Shown here piece after piece: positions 1-8,530 of a DNA stretch of 38,111 nt (positions are counted from its first letter, which is position 1; each line of letters starts with the position of its first letter). Source of the stretch: an uncultured Bacilli bacterium (GTDB taxonomy: Bacteria; Bacillota_I; Bacilli_A; RF39; UBA660); assembly GCA_947629395.1 (NCBI GenBank), contig CANRDQ010000010.1:1-38111 (forward strand), given 5' to 3'. The notes under the pieces are model-generated. The model was given only the letters and a program-made list of their open reading frames with translations, had not been told where the DNA came from and made no database searches. Position numbers and translations under genes: made by a program.

Positions 1-81
1 TTTAGAAAATTTAATAAAATTGCAACTTTTTTAATAAATTTACAAAAAACACTTGTAAAAACTTAGAAAGTCACAAAGAAA

Positions 82-110
82 AAAAGAAAACCAGTTATGA
101 GTTTTCTTTT
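82..110. terminator. Inverted repeat, possible terminator
   Basis: Ten-base arms AAAAGAAAAC (82-91) and GTTTTCTTTT (101-110) flank a 9-nt loop. The stem itself ends in A and T runs, so it could stop transcription from either side. No gene is seen between position 1 and the topA stop. Confidence 0.5.
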
Positions 111-173
111 AACATCTAAATCAATTTTAACCAGTTTGGCGGCACAGACAAAATGGTTCATTGCCTATAAACA

Positions 174-203
174 AAAGAAAACTAGTTAGTTTTAGTTTTC
201 TTT
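174..203 (-). terminator. topA terminator
   Basis: Arms AAAGAAAACT (174-183) and AGTTTTCTTT (194-203) with a 10-nt loop. On the minus strand the stem is followed by a T-rich tail. It overlaps the topA stop codon (194-192). The arms nearly copy those of the hairpin at 82-110. Confidence 0.75.
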
Positions 204-2222
204 AGCTTTTTCAAAATCACAATTACTACATTTTATTTTATTATCTTTGATAACCATATAATGACCACATTCAGGGCATTTTTCTTCTACAGGCATATCC
301 CAACTGGCAAATTTACATTTAGGATAGTTATTACAACCATAAAATATTTTTCCACGTCTAGTTTTTCTTTCAATTATTTTTCCATCACATTCAGGACAGT
401 CCATAATTATCTTTTCTTCTTTTTTCTCTTTCTTAACGTATTTACATTCTGGATAATTACTACAAGCAACAAATTCTCCATAACGTCCTTTACGTATTAC
501 TAATGGACTTCCACATTCAGGACATTTTTCGCCTGTTTCTTCTGGAGCTTTTTTCTCCATAGCATCAAAAGCATTTGTAACACGTGGCTCAAAAAGTTTA
601 TAGAAATCCGCCAAAATCTTATTCCAAACTTTTTTACCTGACGCTACTTCATCTAAATCATCTTCCATTTCTTTTGTGTATTCTACATTAATAAGATCAG
701 AGAAGAATTCTTGTAATTTATCTGTAGTTTCTATTCCTATTTCAGTTGGTTTGAATTTTTTATCTTCAAGAGTTACATAGCCTCTTTCTTTAATAGTATC
801 CATAGTTTTAGCATAAGTAGATGGTCTACCTATTCCTAACTCTTCCATTTCACGGATAAGTTTTGCTTCAGTATATCTTGCTGGTGGTTTTGTAAAATGT
901 TGAGAAACATCAACATCTTTAGTACTCTTAATTTCACCTTCAGACATATCTGGTAAAATTTTATCTTCACTTTGTTCATAATCTTTATATACTTTTAAAT
1001 ATCCATCAAAGATTAAAATATTACCTGTACTTTTAAATTTATAATCATTATTATCAAATATTATAGTTGTTTGATTAACTTTAGCATCAGCCATTAAAGA
1101 TGCCAAAGTTCTTTTATAAATCAAACTATAAAGTTTAAATTCATCTGCGGTTAAATATTCTTTCATTTTAAGAGGATCACGATTAACACTTGTTGGTCTA
1201 ATACCTTCGTGAGCATCTTGTACATTATCTTTCTTCTTACCTTGTTTTACATAACCAAGATATTCTTTACCATAAGTTTTAGCAATATAAGCAAAAGCTG
1301 GTTTAGTAAAATCATCAGAAAGACGAGTTGAATCTGTTCTCATGTAAGTAATAAGTCCAACACGACCTTCATCTATATCAATACCTTCATATAACTTTTG
1401 AGCAATAGACATAGTTTTTTTTGCAGAAAATCCTAATTTAGTTGAAGCTTCTTGTTGTAAAGTTGAAGTGATAAAAGGAAATTTACTCTTTTTATTTTTT
1501 TGTTTTTTATCAATACTTTCAATAGTATAATCTTCACCGATACTATCCATTACTTTTTTAGTATCATCTTCTGAATGTAATTCTAAATCTTCTTCTTTAT
1601 ATTTAAATAGCTCAGCACTAAAGTCACTAAAATTAGCTATTATCTTCCAATATTCTTCTGGAACAAAAGCTTCTATTTCTCTTTCACGATCAACTATAAG
1701 TTTTAAAGCAACACTTTGAACACGACCAGCACTTTTCGCTCCAATTTTATTTTGTAATAATTTAGAAAGTCTAAAACCAATAATACGATCTAGTATTCTT
1801 CTTGTTTCTTGACTACGTACTAAATTATCATCAATTACAGTTGGATTTTTCATAGCTTCTAATACTTTATCTTTAGTAATTTCATGAAATAAAACACGTT
1901 TATAATTATCATCTTTAATATTTAAAGCTTCTTTTAAATGCCAGGCAATAGCTTCTCCTTCACGGTCGGGGTCGGATGCTAAATATACGATATCACTATC
2001 TTTAACATCTTTTTTTAATTCTTTTATTACATTACCTTTACCTTTTATAGCGGTATATTTAGGTTCAAAACCATTATCTATGTCAACACCTAAACCATAC
2101 TTACCACTAGTAGCTAAATCTCTAATATGACCTTTAGAAGAAACAACTTTAAAATCTTTTCCTAAATACTTTTCAATAGTTTTACTTTTCGACGGACTTT
2201 CGACTATTACTAAATTCTTCAC
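192..2222 (-). CDS. topA: DNA topoisomerase I (type IA)
   Basis: Relaxes negatively supercoiled DNA through a covalent 5'-phosphotyrosine intermediate. From the chosen start, the 676-aa protein opens with a Toprim domain (acidic motif DPDREGEA near residues 85-92). The active-site tyrosine lies in ITYMRTDST near residue 293. Three C-terminal zinc ribbons begin CPECGSP, CPECDGK and CPECGHY. I take the GTG at 2222 as the start because it has a GAGGAG ribosome site 8 nt upstream, the protein then begins KNLVIVESPSKS as in the family, and a strong promoter lies just upstream at 2245-2273. The reading frame stays open to an ATG at 2321, but that extension would span the promoter. Gene of its own, with a terminator over its stop. 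Confidence 0.97.
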   Translation of the reverse strand: MKNLVIVESPSKSKTIEKYLGKDFKVVSSKGHIRDLATSGKYGLGVDIDNGFEPKYTAIKGKGNVIKELKKDVKDSDIVYLASDPDREGEAIAWHLKEALNIKDDNYKRVLFHEITKDKVLEAMKNPTVIDDNLVRSQETRRILDRIIGFRLSKLLQNKIGAKSAGRVQSVALKLIVDREREIEAFVPEEYWKIIANFSDFSAELFKYKEEDLELHSEDDTKKVMDSIGEDYTIESIDKKQKNKKSKFPFITSTLQQEASTKLGFSAKKTMSIAQKLYEGIDIDEGRVGLITYMRTDSTRLSDDFTKPAFAYIAKTYGKEYLGYVKQGKKKDNVQDAHEGIRPTSVNRDPLKMKEYLTADEFKLYSLIYKRTLASLMADAKVNQTTIIFDNNDYKFKSTGNILIFDGYLKVYKDYEQSEDKILPDMSEGEIKSTKDVDVSQHFTKPPARYTEAKLIREMEELGIGRPSTYAKTMDTIKERGYVTLEDKKFKPTEIGIETTDKLQEFFSDLINVEYTKEMEDDLDEVASGKKVWNKILADFYKLFEPRVTNAFDAMEKKAPEETGEKCPECGSPLVIRKGRYGEFVACSNYPECKYVKKEKKEEKIIMDCPECDGKIIERKTRRGKIFYGCNNYPKCKFASWDMPVEEKCPECGHYMVIKDNKIKCSNCDFEKAKEN

Positions 2223-2244
2223 AGAATCATCTCCTCTTTTTAAA

Positions 2245-2273
2245 TTTATACACAACATTAATATTATTGTCAA
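2245..2273 (-). promoter_or_regulatory. topA promoter
   Basis: Minus strand -35 TTGACA (2273-2268), 17-bp spacer, -10 TATAAA (2250-2245). The predicted RNA start lies about 15 nt before the GTG start of topA. This excludes the longer upstream ATG start for RNA made from this promoter. Confidence 0.8.
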
Positions 2274-2402
2274 ATATTTTTTAAAATAGTTTACACTAAA
2301 TGATATGTCCATAACTTTCAAAAAATATAAATTACCTATTCAAAAAAACATTTTCAAAACAAATTCTTAACCAAAAAATTTATTTAATTAATAAATAGAA
2401 AA

Positions 2403-2424
2403 TCAAACCTATAATAAGGTTTGA
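2403..2424 (-). terminator. Terminator after the 200-aa gene
   Basis: Arms TCAAACCT (2403-2410) and AGGTTTGA (2417-2424) with a 6-nt loop. On the minus strand the stem is followed by TTTTCTATTT. Confidence 0.8.
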
Positions 2425-2438
2425 CTTTTAATTATATT

Positions 2439-3041
2439 TTATTCAGGTTTATTTTTTAATACTTTAACCTTTACTTTATCTTTATTTTCATTATATTGTT
2501 CAGATGTTTTTCTAGATTTAATGGCATTTATTTCAGCAGCATGTTCTATTGGATAATTAAAGAATTCTTCATCTTTTTCAATAGGTATTGTAAGCATACT
2601 AGCTACTTTATCATAATCAAATAGATCACTAGTTAATAAATCTGTACATTCTTTTTGTAAAAGTATATCCAAAACAGTATAATCCTTTTTATCTTCATCT
2701 TCTAAGATGATGTCATAAAGAAAGTAACTTCTCCAATATTCAGTATTTTCAGGAACTTCTTCATTTGGTGTCTCTATTAATTTTTGAAGAATAACTAATT
2801 TTTGATATTCTGTATGACTATGTCCTGATAATAAAGCTACTTCTAATGGTAATTCTTTAAAGTCATAGTTACTACTATATTTTTTACTTACTTTATTCAT
2901 AACTTCATAATCATCAATAGGAAGTAAATTTTCTCCTGTTGCTTGATAATATTCCATAGCATCTTTGAATAATTCTTCTGATGTGTATTGATTCCACTTT
3001 TTATTCTCTTTAGCACTTGTTAAAAATTGTTTTATGTTCAT
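2439..3041 (-). CDS. Hypothetical protein, 200 aa
   Basis: I do not recognise this family. The protein is soluble-looking, with no signal peptide or membrane helix. It is rich in Glu, Lys, Asp and Tyr, with acidic stretches in the middle and a short basic end (KVKVKVLKNKPE). Predicted content is mainly helical. The ATG at 3041 follows a GAAGGAAGG ribosome site. It is a single-gene unit with its own promoter (3070-3097) and terminator (2403-2424), so it is likely a real expressed gene. Its neighbours topA and a MurF-like ligase give no functional hint. Confidence 0.85.
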   Translation of the reverse strand: MNIKQFLTSAKENKKWNQYTSEELFKDAMEYYQATGENLLPIDDYEVMNKVSKKYSSNYDFKELPLEVALLSGHSHTEYQKLVILQKLIETPNEEVPENTEYWRSYFLYDIILEDEDKKDYTVLDILLQKECTDLLTSDLFDYDKVASMLTIPIEKDEEFFNYPIEHAAEINAIKSRKTSEQYNENKDKVKVKVLKNKPE

Positions 3042-3069
3042 TGTTTGTTTTTACCTTCCTTCATAAATT

Positions 3070-3097
3070 AATATAACATAAGCATTTATTTTGTCAA
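3070..3097 (-). promoter_or_regulatory. Promoter of the 200-aa gene
   Basis: Minus strand -35 TTGACA (3097-3092), 16-bp spacer, extended -10 TGTTATATT with hexamer at 3075-3070. Confidence 0.8.
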
Positions 3098-3109
3098 CAA
3101 TAATAACTT

Positions 3110-4708
3110 TTATTCACTATAACTATCTGGTAAATCATTTTCAAATAAAGCATAAACATCTTTATTTGTTTTTAAACCACCAATAAATCCATAAGCTTCT
3201 CTTACATCATTATAAACTATAATTTTATCTTTTTTAAATCCAGCTTCCACTAAACCTTTATAAATTGGCTTAGTATGTTTTTCTCCAATTAAGACAGCAT
3301 AATCTGCTACTTTAGCAATTTGTTTTCCAAATTCCTTATTATATTCAGATTCTTTTTTACCTAATTCTATCATTCCTGGAGTTACAACAACTTTAGTACC
3401 AGGCATCATTCCTAATACTTCAACAGCACTTGCTGCTCCTACTGGATTAGAGTTATAAGCATCATCTATCATATAGAATCCACCTAAAGGTTTTATTTCA
3501 AGTCTATGTTCAACAGGTCTAACACTTTTTACAGCTTGTTGTAATTCTTCAACTGTAATATTAAATTCACGTCCTAAAGCAAGACCAGCTAAAATATTGT
3601 AAACATTATGTTTTCCAAGTAATCTAGTTTCAAATTGATATTTCTTTTTATCTCCTTTGAACTTAACATTAAAGATAGTACCTTTATGATTACATTTAAT
3701 GTCCATAGCTCTAACATCTACATCTTCAGAGTCTATACCAACCCAAAGTATTTTAACATCATTTTTTAATTTATAACTAACTTGTTTAGGATCATCTCTA
3801 TTAAGAACTCCTACTCCATCACTTGGAAGTGATTCAATAAGTTCAAATTTTCCTTCTTGAATAGCTTTTTCACTACCAAAAGTCTCTAAATGAGCTGTTC
3901 CTATTCTAGTTAAAATACCATATTTAGGATGTACAAAATCACAAAGTTCTTTAATTTCTCCTTTTAAATATGCTCCCATTTCAGCTATAAATACTTCGGT
4001 AAACTTATCCATATGATTATTAATAGTAATCATAAGTCCATTAGGTGTATTTAAATTTCTAGGTGTTGGAAGTGTATTGTACTTATAGTTTAAAATATCG
4101 GCTAAAATATTTTTACTACTAGTTTTACCATAACTTCCAGTTATACCTACTACTTTAAGATTATTCATATTATAAAGTTTCTTTTTTGCTAAATGCATAA
4201 AATGATAATAAACACATTTTTCATAAGGTTTATTAATGATATTTGCAATAAATACTACTAGACAATTTAAATATGTCATTATAGAAAGTATTAATAATGC
4301 GATTAGGCAAATTCTAATATTGTAGCGATATAAAACTATTACTACTACAGGAATTAAATATAATAATGTTGTTGTAAAAATAAGTCTTTTTACTCTAGCT
4401 GTAATTACTAAAGGTTTCTTTTCTTGACTATTAGCAATTCTCTTTCTTATCTTATATATTTCATATAAATAAATAATGATAGCTAAAATATAAGCAATAT
4501 TTTCTACACCATCTACTTCATAGGATATAACAGCAAGGGAAATTATAACTAATATTTGAAAATTTAATAGTAGTCCCTTATTTTTATATACCCATTTCAA
4601 ATACCTATTATTTTCATTATATAGGTTTTGTTGTAACATATGTAATGATGTTTTAGACTCAAAAAACACAGTTACAGCCATTAATATTAAAACAATATAG
4701 ATTAACAT
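3110..4708 (-). CDS. murF: MurF-type Mur ligase with N-terminal membrane region
   Basis: Probable UDP-MurNAc-tripeptide:D-Ala-D-Ala ligase, the ATP-dependent step that completes the peptidoglycan pentapeptide. The 532-aa protein starts with about five hydrophobic helices (near residues 1-17, 46-63, 71-85, 108-126, 131-157). The Mur ligase core follows, with P-loop GSYGKTS at 191-197, the central motif MGAYLKGEI, GTAHLETFG, and C-terminal motifs RPVEHRLE and DDAYNSNP. Ordinary MurF begins with a soluble UDP-MurNAc-binding domain of about 100 residues before the P-loop; here membrane helices stand in that place. The ATG at 4708 has GGTGGAGG upstream; GTG codons five codons earlier overlap that site and are unlikely starts. 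Substrate is inferred from family resemblance; another Mur ligase role is possible. Confidence 0.88.
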   Translation of the reverse strand: MLIYIVLILMAVTVFFESKTSLHMLQQNLYNENNRYLKWVYKNKGLLLNFQILVIISLAVISYEVDGVENIAYILAIIIYLYEIYKIRKRIANSQEKKPLVITARVKRLIFTTTLLYLIPVVVIVLYRYNIRICLIALLILSIMTYLNCLVVFIANIINKPYEKCVYYHFMHLAKKKLYNMNNLKVVGITGSYGKTSSKNILADILNYKYNTLPTPRNLNTPNGLMITINNHMDKFTEVFIAEMGAYLKGEIKELCDFVHPKYGILTRIGTAHLETFGSEKAIQEGKFELIESLPSDGVGVLNRDDPKQVSYKLKNDVKILWVGIDSEDVDVRAMDIKCNHKGTIFNVKFKGDKKKYQFETRLLGKHNVYNILAGLALGREFNITVEELQQAVKSVRPVEHRLEIKPLGGFYMIDDAYNSNPVGAASAVEVLGMMPGTKVVVTPGMIELGKKESEYNKEFGKQIAKVADYAVLIGEKHTKPIYKGLVEAGFKKDKIIVYNDVREAYGFIGGLKTNKDVYALFENDLPDSYSE

Positions 4709-4739
4709 AAATACCTCCACCACTATAATTGATATTTAA

Positions 4740-4748
4740 ATTATATCA
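4740..4748 (-). promoter_or_regulatory. murF extended -10 promoter
   Basis: Minus strand TGATATAAT, a consensus hexamer (4745-4740) with the TGn extension. The -35 region is poor. Confidence 0.65.
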
Positions 4749-4775
4749 TATTTATTAAAAAAATACATATAAAAA

Positions 4776-4799
4776 GCAAGAATAAGCAATTATTCTTGC
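4776..4799 (-). terminator. Terminator of the ABC transporter operon
   Basis: Ten-base arms GCAAGAATAA (4776-4785) and TTATTCTTGC (4790-4799) around a 4-nt loop, followed by TTTTT on the minus strand. It lies about 70 nt beyond the transporter stop codon. The 4800-4869 gap holds no convincing gene. Confidence 0.85.
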
Positions 4800-4869
4800 A
4801 TATTAAATAGTCTCTTCTATTTATATAGATTACCTTAACTGGAGACAATATTCTTTCATGATACTCTCT

Positions 4870-7545
4870 TTATTTATTATTAATAATGTCTACTGGTTTC
4901 ATTTTCGAAATTTTATTTACAGTTACTAAGGCAATTATAAATATAACTATTAAAATTTCTCCTAGTAAGACAATAAATATTTTAGGATTAAACATAATTA
5001 TATTAATATCAAAAAATAATTTACTAGATATATAACTATTAGCTAATTTACAGATTACTTCACAAAATATATATGTACATAATACAGATATAAAACAAAT
5101 AATACTACTTTCATATAGGAATATTTTAAATACATCAACGGTTCTCGCACCTAAAGCTCGAAGAATTCCTATTTGTTTTTTATTATCTGCGATAGAAGAA
5201 CCTATATAATTTATTATTAATAGTAAAGCAAATACTCCAAAGACTATACTAGCATAAAATCCTACGTTACTTATCATCACTAAAGCATCTGTTATAGAAT
5301 TTATTATATCGGAAAATATTGTTTTACTAGTATATTTAGAATTCTTAATAGGAAATTCTGTTAAATCATTAGTTAATTTTTCTCGATCTTGTTCTTTAAA
5401 TATAATATTTTCGGTTTGAATCTTTTTCTTTAAAACTGGAGATATATTATTTTGAGAACAATAAACATTTTCACCATCAAGTTGAATACCTATAATTTTT
5501 CCAGAAAATTTTACACTTCCTGATTGTAAGAATTCATCATATGGATTGATACTAAAATTAACTACTTTATTTAATACAGGATGTGTCTTTAAAAACTCTT
5601 TAAGAAATTGAATATATAATTCTGTATCATCTAAATATTTAAATTCATAATTAGGAACATTTCCTGAATCTATCATTTTTTCATAAGCAGTCATTTCATT
5701 TTGATAATTAGTTTGGTAATCTGTCCATTGCTTACTAAAGTTTTTATTTTCAGTTTGCGAAATCATATCTAAAAAACCTGAATTAATTATGATTTCATTA
5801 TCTTTTAGACTAGTAATAGTTATGATCTTATTACCATCATATATCTTAGTCTTTTCTTTTCCATTTGGATAATACTTCATACCTCCACTATAATCATAAT
5901 CTTTATTATCCATGTTAGCTTTTATCCCATATAAATCTTCATCAATGATACTATTATCGATTAAGGTAGCATTAATATAATCGAAAAAGCCATGATTAAC
6001 ATATAATTCATCAGAATACTCCATTATCTTTTTAACAAATTCCATATATTTATATTGTTCTTTAGTTAATAGATATGAACTGGCAGTACCCATTATTTCT
6101 TGTGTTGTTTTACCATTTAAATAACTATAACTAGATAAGTCATCATCAATAATACCTACTATTCTTAACGAAGTATTACCAAATTTTAATTTTTTATTAG
6201 AACTTAATATTTCTTCATAACTAGTTGGACTAAAGAAAGTTTCTTTTCTTTTTCCTTGTCCATCAGTTTCATAGGTAACAACAGAATTTTTTATAATATA
6301 GTCTGCTAAATATTTATGAATTAAAATTTCATCACTATTTTCTGGATATCTACCTATAACTTTTTGTTTAATTAAATTATTATTTTTATCAATTTCAATT
6401 ATTTTATTTTTTAAATATGTATTTGCATAATAAGCATTTCTAACATTTTCTCTTACTTTACTCATATCAAATTCTAAAACTACATTCTGATTATTTTCAT
6501 AAGCAACTTTTGCTTCATAAACTTCCGTTTTAGTTTTTTCTTTGATTTCGTTTACTTCTTCTGGTTCAAAGAAATATACATTACCACTATCGTAATATTC
6601 TTTTGTATCTTTGTTATATGCTAAATTTTTATTAAGTTCTATTTTGGTCTCATTTTCTTTTATCAAACTATCAGCATATGATTTAACAATATCAAAATTA
6701 GTTAATATTTGGGACATTCCTAAAAATGTTAAAGAAAGTGTAATTAATAACAAGGTAAAGAAAAGTCTTATTTTTCTTTGTTTTAGAGTTTTAAAAGCAA
6801 ATTTCAAAGATGGTAGAAAAGGAAGAGAGGCTTTCTTTAAAGTAAATTTATTTTCGGCATTAACTTCTTCCATGGTGATAATATCATCGCTAACTACTTT
6901 ACCATCTTCTATTCTAATAATTCTATCGGCATATTCTTTAGCAAGATCTATATCATGAGATACAACTACTACTAATTTATTTTTACTTATTTCTTTTAAT
7001 AATTCTATAATTTGTCGGCTATTACTTGAATCAAGAGAACCTGTTGGTTCATCCGCTAAAATTAAATTAGGTTCTTTAATTAAGGCACGAGCAATAGCTA
7101 CTCTTTGTTTTTGTCCTCCTGAAAGTTCATTGATTTTTCTCTTACTTAATTGTTCTAGTCCTACACTTTTTAGTAAATCTTCAATTTGTCCTTTTGTTAA
7201 TTTCTGCTTTTGTAAATTCTTAGCTAATTCTATATTTTCATATACGTTGTATTCTTCTAATAAATTAAAATCTTGAAAGACAAAACCTACATAAGTATTC
7301 CTATAAGAATTAAAGTCTTTCTTATGGAATTTATTCATAGATTTACCATCTATTATTAATTCTCCAGAACTATATTTATCTAAGCCACCTAACATATTTA
7401 AAAGAGTTGTCTTTCCACTTCCACTAGTTCCGACGATAAATATTAAGCCTTGATTAGGTAAAGAAAAAGTTACATCTTTTAATGCTTCTACACTAACTTT
7501 ACTTTTACTTTTATAAATTTTACAAATATTTTTTAATTCTATCAT
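4870..7545 (-). CDS. ABC transporter, ATPase fused to FtsX-type permease (MacB-like)
   Basis: An 891-aa protein joining an ABC ATPase to a permease. ATPase motifs: Walker A GTSGSGKT (39-46), signature LSGGQKQR (141-148), Walker [10 protein letters not shown] (161-169). A first membrane helix near 262-285 is followed by an outside domain of about 470 residues. Three more helices near 765-790, 810-835 and 855-880 complete the FtsX/MacB layout. Such proteins do mechanotransmission: they push or release peptides, lipoproteins or antibiotics at the outer face of the membrane rather than importing solutes. The ATG follows AGAGGTAAAG. It lies 57 bp after the gene for an exported 168-aa protein, with a hairpin between them, so the two probably share a transcript. 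Substrate unknown. Confidence 0.93.
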   Translation of the reverse strand: MIELKNICKIYKSKSKVSVEALKDVTFSLPNQGLIFIVGTSGSGKTTLLNMLGGLDKYSSGELIIDGKSMNKFHKKDFNSYRNTYVGFVFQDFNLLEEYNVYENIELAKNLQKQKLTKGQIEDLLKSVGLEQLSKRKINELSGGQKQRVAIARALIKEPNLILADEPTGSLDSSNSRQIIELLKEISKNKLVVVVSHDIDLAKEYADRIIRIEDGKVVSDDIITMEEVNAENKFTLKKASLPFLPSLKFAFKTLKQRKIRLFFTLLLITLSLTFLGMSQILTNFDIVKSYADSLIKENETKIELNKNLAYNKDTKEYYDSGNVYFFEPEEVNEIKEKTKTEVYEAKVAYENNQNVVLEFDMSKVRENVRNAYYANTYLKNKIIEIDKNNNLIKQKVIGRYPENSDEILIHKYLADYIIKNSVVTYETDGQGKRKETFFSPTSYEEILSSNKKLKFGNTSLRIVGIIDDDLSSYSYLNGKTTQEIMGTASSYLLTKEQYKYMEFVKKIMEYSDELYVNHGFFDYINATLIDNSIIDEDLYGIKANMDNKDYDYSGGMKYYPNGKEKTKIYDGNKIITITSLKDNEIIINSGFLDMISQTENKNFSKQWTDYQTNYQNEMTAYEKMIDSGNVPNYEFKYLDDTELYIQFLKEFLKTHPVLNKVVNFSINPYDEFLQSGSVKFSGKIIGIQLDGENVYCSQNNISPVLKKKIQTENIIFKEQDREKLTNDLTEFPIKNSKYTSKTIFSDIINSITDALVMISNVGFYASIVFGVFALLLIINYIGSSIADNKKQIGILRALGARTVDVFKIFLYESSIICFISVLCTYIFCEVICKLANSYISSKLFFDINIIMFNPKIFIVLLGEILIVIFIIALVTVNKISKMKPVDIINNK

Positions 7546-7578
7546 TTCTTTACCTCTTTTCTTTTTCTATAATGAAAG

Positions 7579-7598
7579 AAGGCTAATTGCTTAGCCTT
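7579..7598 (-). terminator. Intercistronic hairpin, partial terminator
   Basis: Arms AAGGCTAA (7579-7586) and TTAGCCTT (7591-7598) with a 4-nt loop. The minus-strand tail (CTTTCATTAT) is a weak U tract, so this more likely lowers or protects transcript than fully stops it. It would give more of the exported protein than of the transporter. Confidence 0.6.
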
Positions 7599-7602
7599 TA
7601 AA

Positions 7603-8109
7603 TTAATAATCTAAAAACTGAACAGAACCACTTACGTTCAAATTACCACCAAGAAACGAACCGTTCTTAAATTGAATACCATAAACCCTTCCTGATGCAC
7701 CAACTACATTATTATCTGTAGTATAGCCAGATTGAGCAGCCACTGTTATACAATTACTACCAGGGCATGAACCTTTAGGTGGTATAAAATAAATAGTAGT
7801 TGATTTTCCACCAGCACTTATTCCTCTTTTTTCAGCTAAGATTCTTCTAGCTGAAAGTGAACTATTGTTAGTAACAAATTGCACATCATAATTATCACCA
7901 CCGGAAGTGTTTACTACTACCTTAACATAATTTGCTGTTTGCCCATACATTGGATATTCTACTCGTTCACCTGAGACTGGTTGCAAATTATAGTTATAAT
8001 TATATGATTCTACAACACTAGCAGCATAAACATCTGTTGTATTAAAATAAAATATACTTGCAAAAGTAACTACTAAGAAGCTATTTAATAAAACTTTTTT
8101 CTTTTTCAT
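7603..8109 (-). CDS. Exported protein of unknown function, 168 aa
   Basis: The protein begins with a classical signal peptide: MKKKK, a hydrophobic core (LLNSFLVVTFASIFYF), then a likely signal peptidase cut after VYA. The mature part of about 135 residues is rich in Gly, Ser, Asn, Val and Tyr and looks beta-rich. Its only cysteines form a CPGSNC pair near the middle, which could make a disulfide. There is no LPxTG or lipobox, so it should be released or loosely surface-bound. I chose the ATG at 8109 because AAAGGAGA precedes it; an upstream in-frame ATG at 8136 would put the charged region too far forward. The next gene is a MacB-like ABC exporter. I do not recognise the family; a secreted bacteriocin-like or adhesin role is only a guess. 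Confidence 0.85.
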   Translation of the reverse strand: MKKKKVLLNSFLVVTFASIFYFNTTDVYAASVVESYNYNYNLQPVSGERVEYPMYGQTANYVKVVVNTSGGDNYDVQFVTNNSSLSARRILAEKRGISAGGKSTTIYFIPPKGSCPGSNCITVAAQSGYTTDNNVVGASGRVYGIQFKNGSFLGGNLNVSGSVQFLDY

Positions 8110-8169
8110 TTTATAATCTCCTTTTATTTCTTTCACAACAAGTAAATTTAAAATAGATTAATACCAATA

Positions 8170-8323
8170 TCACTTCTTTAGTTTTTGTTGTATGTTACAA
8201 AATGCCAATCATTCTAAAAATACAATATATTATTTTTTCAGACAAATTTGATATATTATACTGTTTTCGATTGCCTTTAAATAATAAATAATTAAATTCC
8301 ATCACCTCCTAGTAAAGAAGTGA
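8170..8323 (-). repeat. 11-bp inverted repeat enclosing the leader ORF
   Basis: TCACTTCTTTA (8170-8180) and TAAAGAAGTGA (8313-8323) are perfect inverted copies 132 bp apart. In the minus-strand RNA they could pair with each other. Alternatively the 8313-8323 copy can pair with the SD at 8303-8311 region (TCACTTC with GAGGTGA), giving two exclusive folds. Confidence 0.6.
8195..8302 (-). CDS. Possible small ORF in the leader, 35 aa
   Basis: An ATG at 8302 sits directly on a very strong SD (AGGAGGTGATG) and opens a 35-codon frame beginning MEFNYLLFKG and ending CIFRMIGIL, stop TAA. The SD-to-ATG distance is unusually short (2 nt), which argues against efficient use of this ATG. The peptide is basic in the middle with a hydrophobic end and one cysteine. 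The SD can be hidden by a stem with the upstream TCACTTC. It may be a leader peptide, a signalling peptide or chance. It lies about 85 nt before the exported-protein gene on the same strand. Confidence 0.35.
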   Translation of the reverse strand: MEFNYLLFKGNRKQYNISNLSEKIIYCIFRMIGIL

Positions 8324-8324
8324 A

Positions 8325-8372
8325 TTTTGATAGATGAACATACCAACCACAACTACCTTAGTATATTTATCA
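8325..8372 (-). promoter_or_regulatory. Leader stem-loop
   Basis: In the minus-strand RNA, GATAAATATAC pairs with GTATGTTCATC (10 of 11 positions, including one G-U) around a 17-nt loop. The predicted RNA start from the promoter at 8378-8406 falls at the base of this stem. No known riboswitch class is recognised. Confidence 0.45.
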
Positions 8373-8377
8373 CCATA

Positions 8378-8406
8378 ATTGTATAATTAAGATTTAAAAA
8401 AAGCAA
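8378..8406 (-). promoter_or_regulatory. Promoter of the exported protein/ABC operon
   Basis: Minus strand -35 TTGCTT (8406-8401), 17-bp spacer, -10 TACAAT (8383-8378). The -35 is weak. It would give a leader of about 260 nt before the exported-protein gene. Confidence 0.5.
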
Positions 8407-8483
8407 TATTTTTTTGAATATAATAATAAAAAATAAAATTTATTTAATAACCTTTTTGAATTTGTTTTATAATATAAAAAACG

Positions 8484-8507
8484 AAAAGAGACTTTGAAGT
8501 CTCTTTT
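8484..8507 (-). terminator. Terminator of the repeat-protein gene
   Basis: Ten-base arms AAAAGAGACT (8484-8493) and AGTCTCTTTT (8498-8507) with a 4-nt loop. The minus-strand tail is CGTTTTTTATATT. Confidence 0.9.
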
Positions 8508-8530
8508 GTATAGTAAATAATATTAAATTA

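Noticed and set aside
261..503. Plus-strand open frame of 80 codons inside topA
   Set aside because: Antisense shadow of the topA zinc-ribbon region; no ribosome site and low-complexity Phe/Thr-rich product.
4800..4869. Tiny frame (about nine codons) after the ABC transporter
   Set aside because: No clear ribosome site; more likely untranslated trailer before the terminator.
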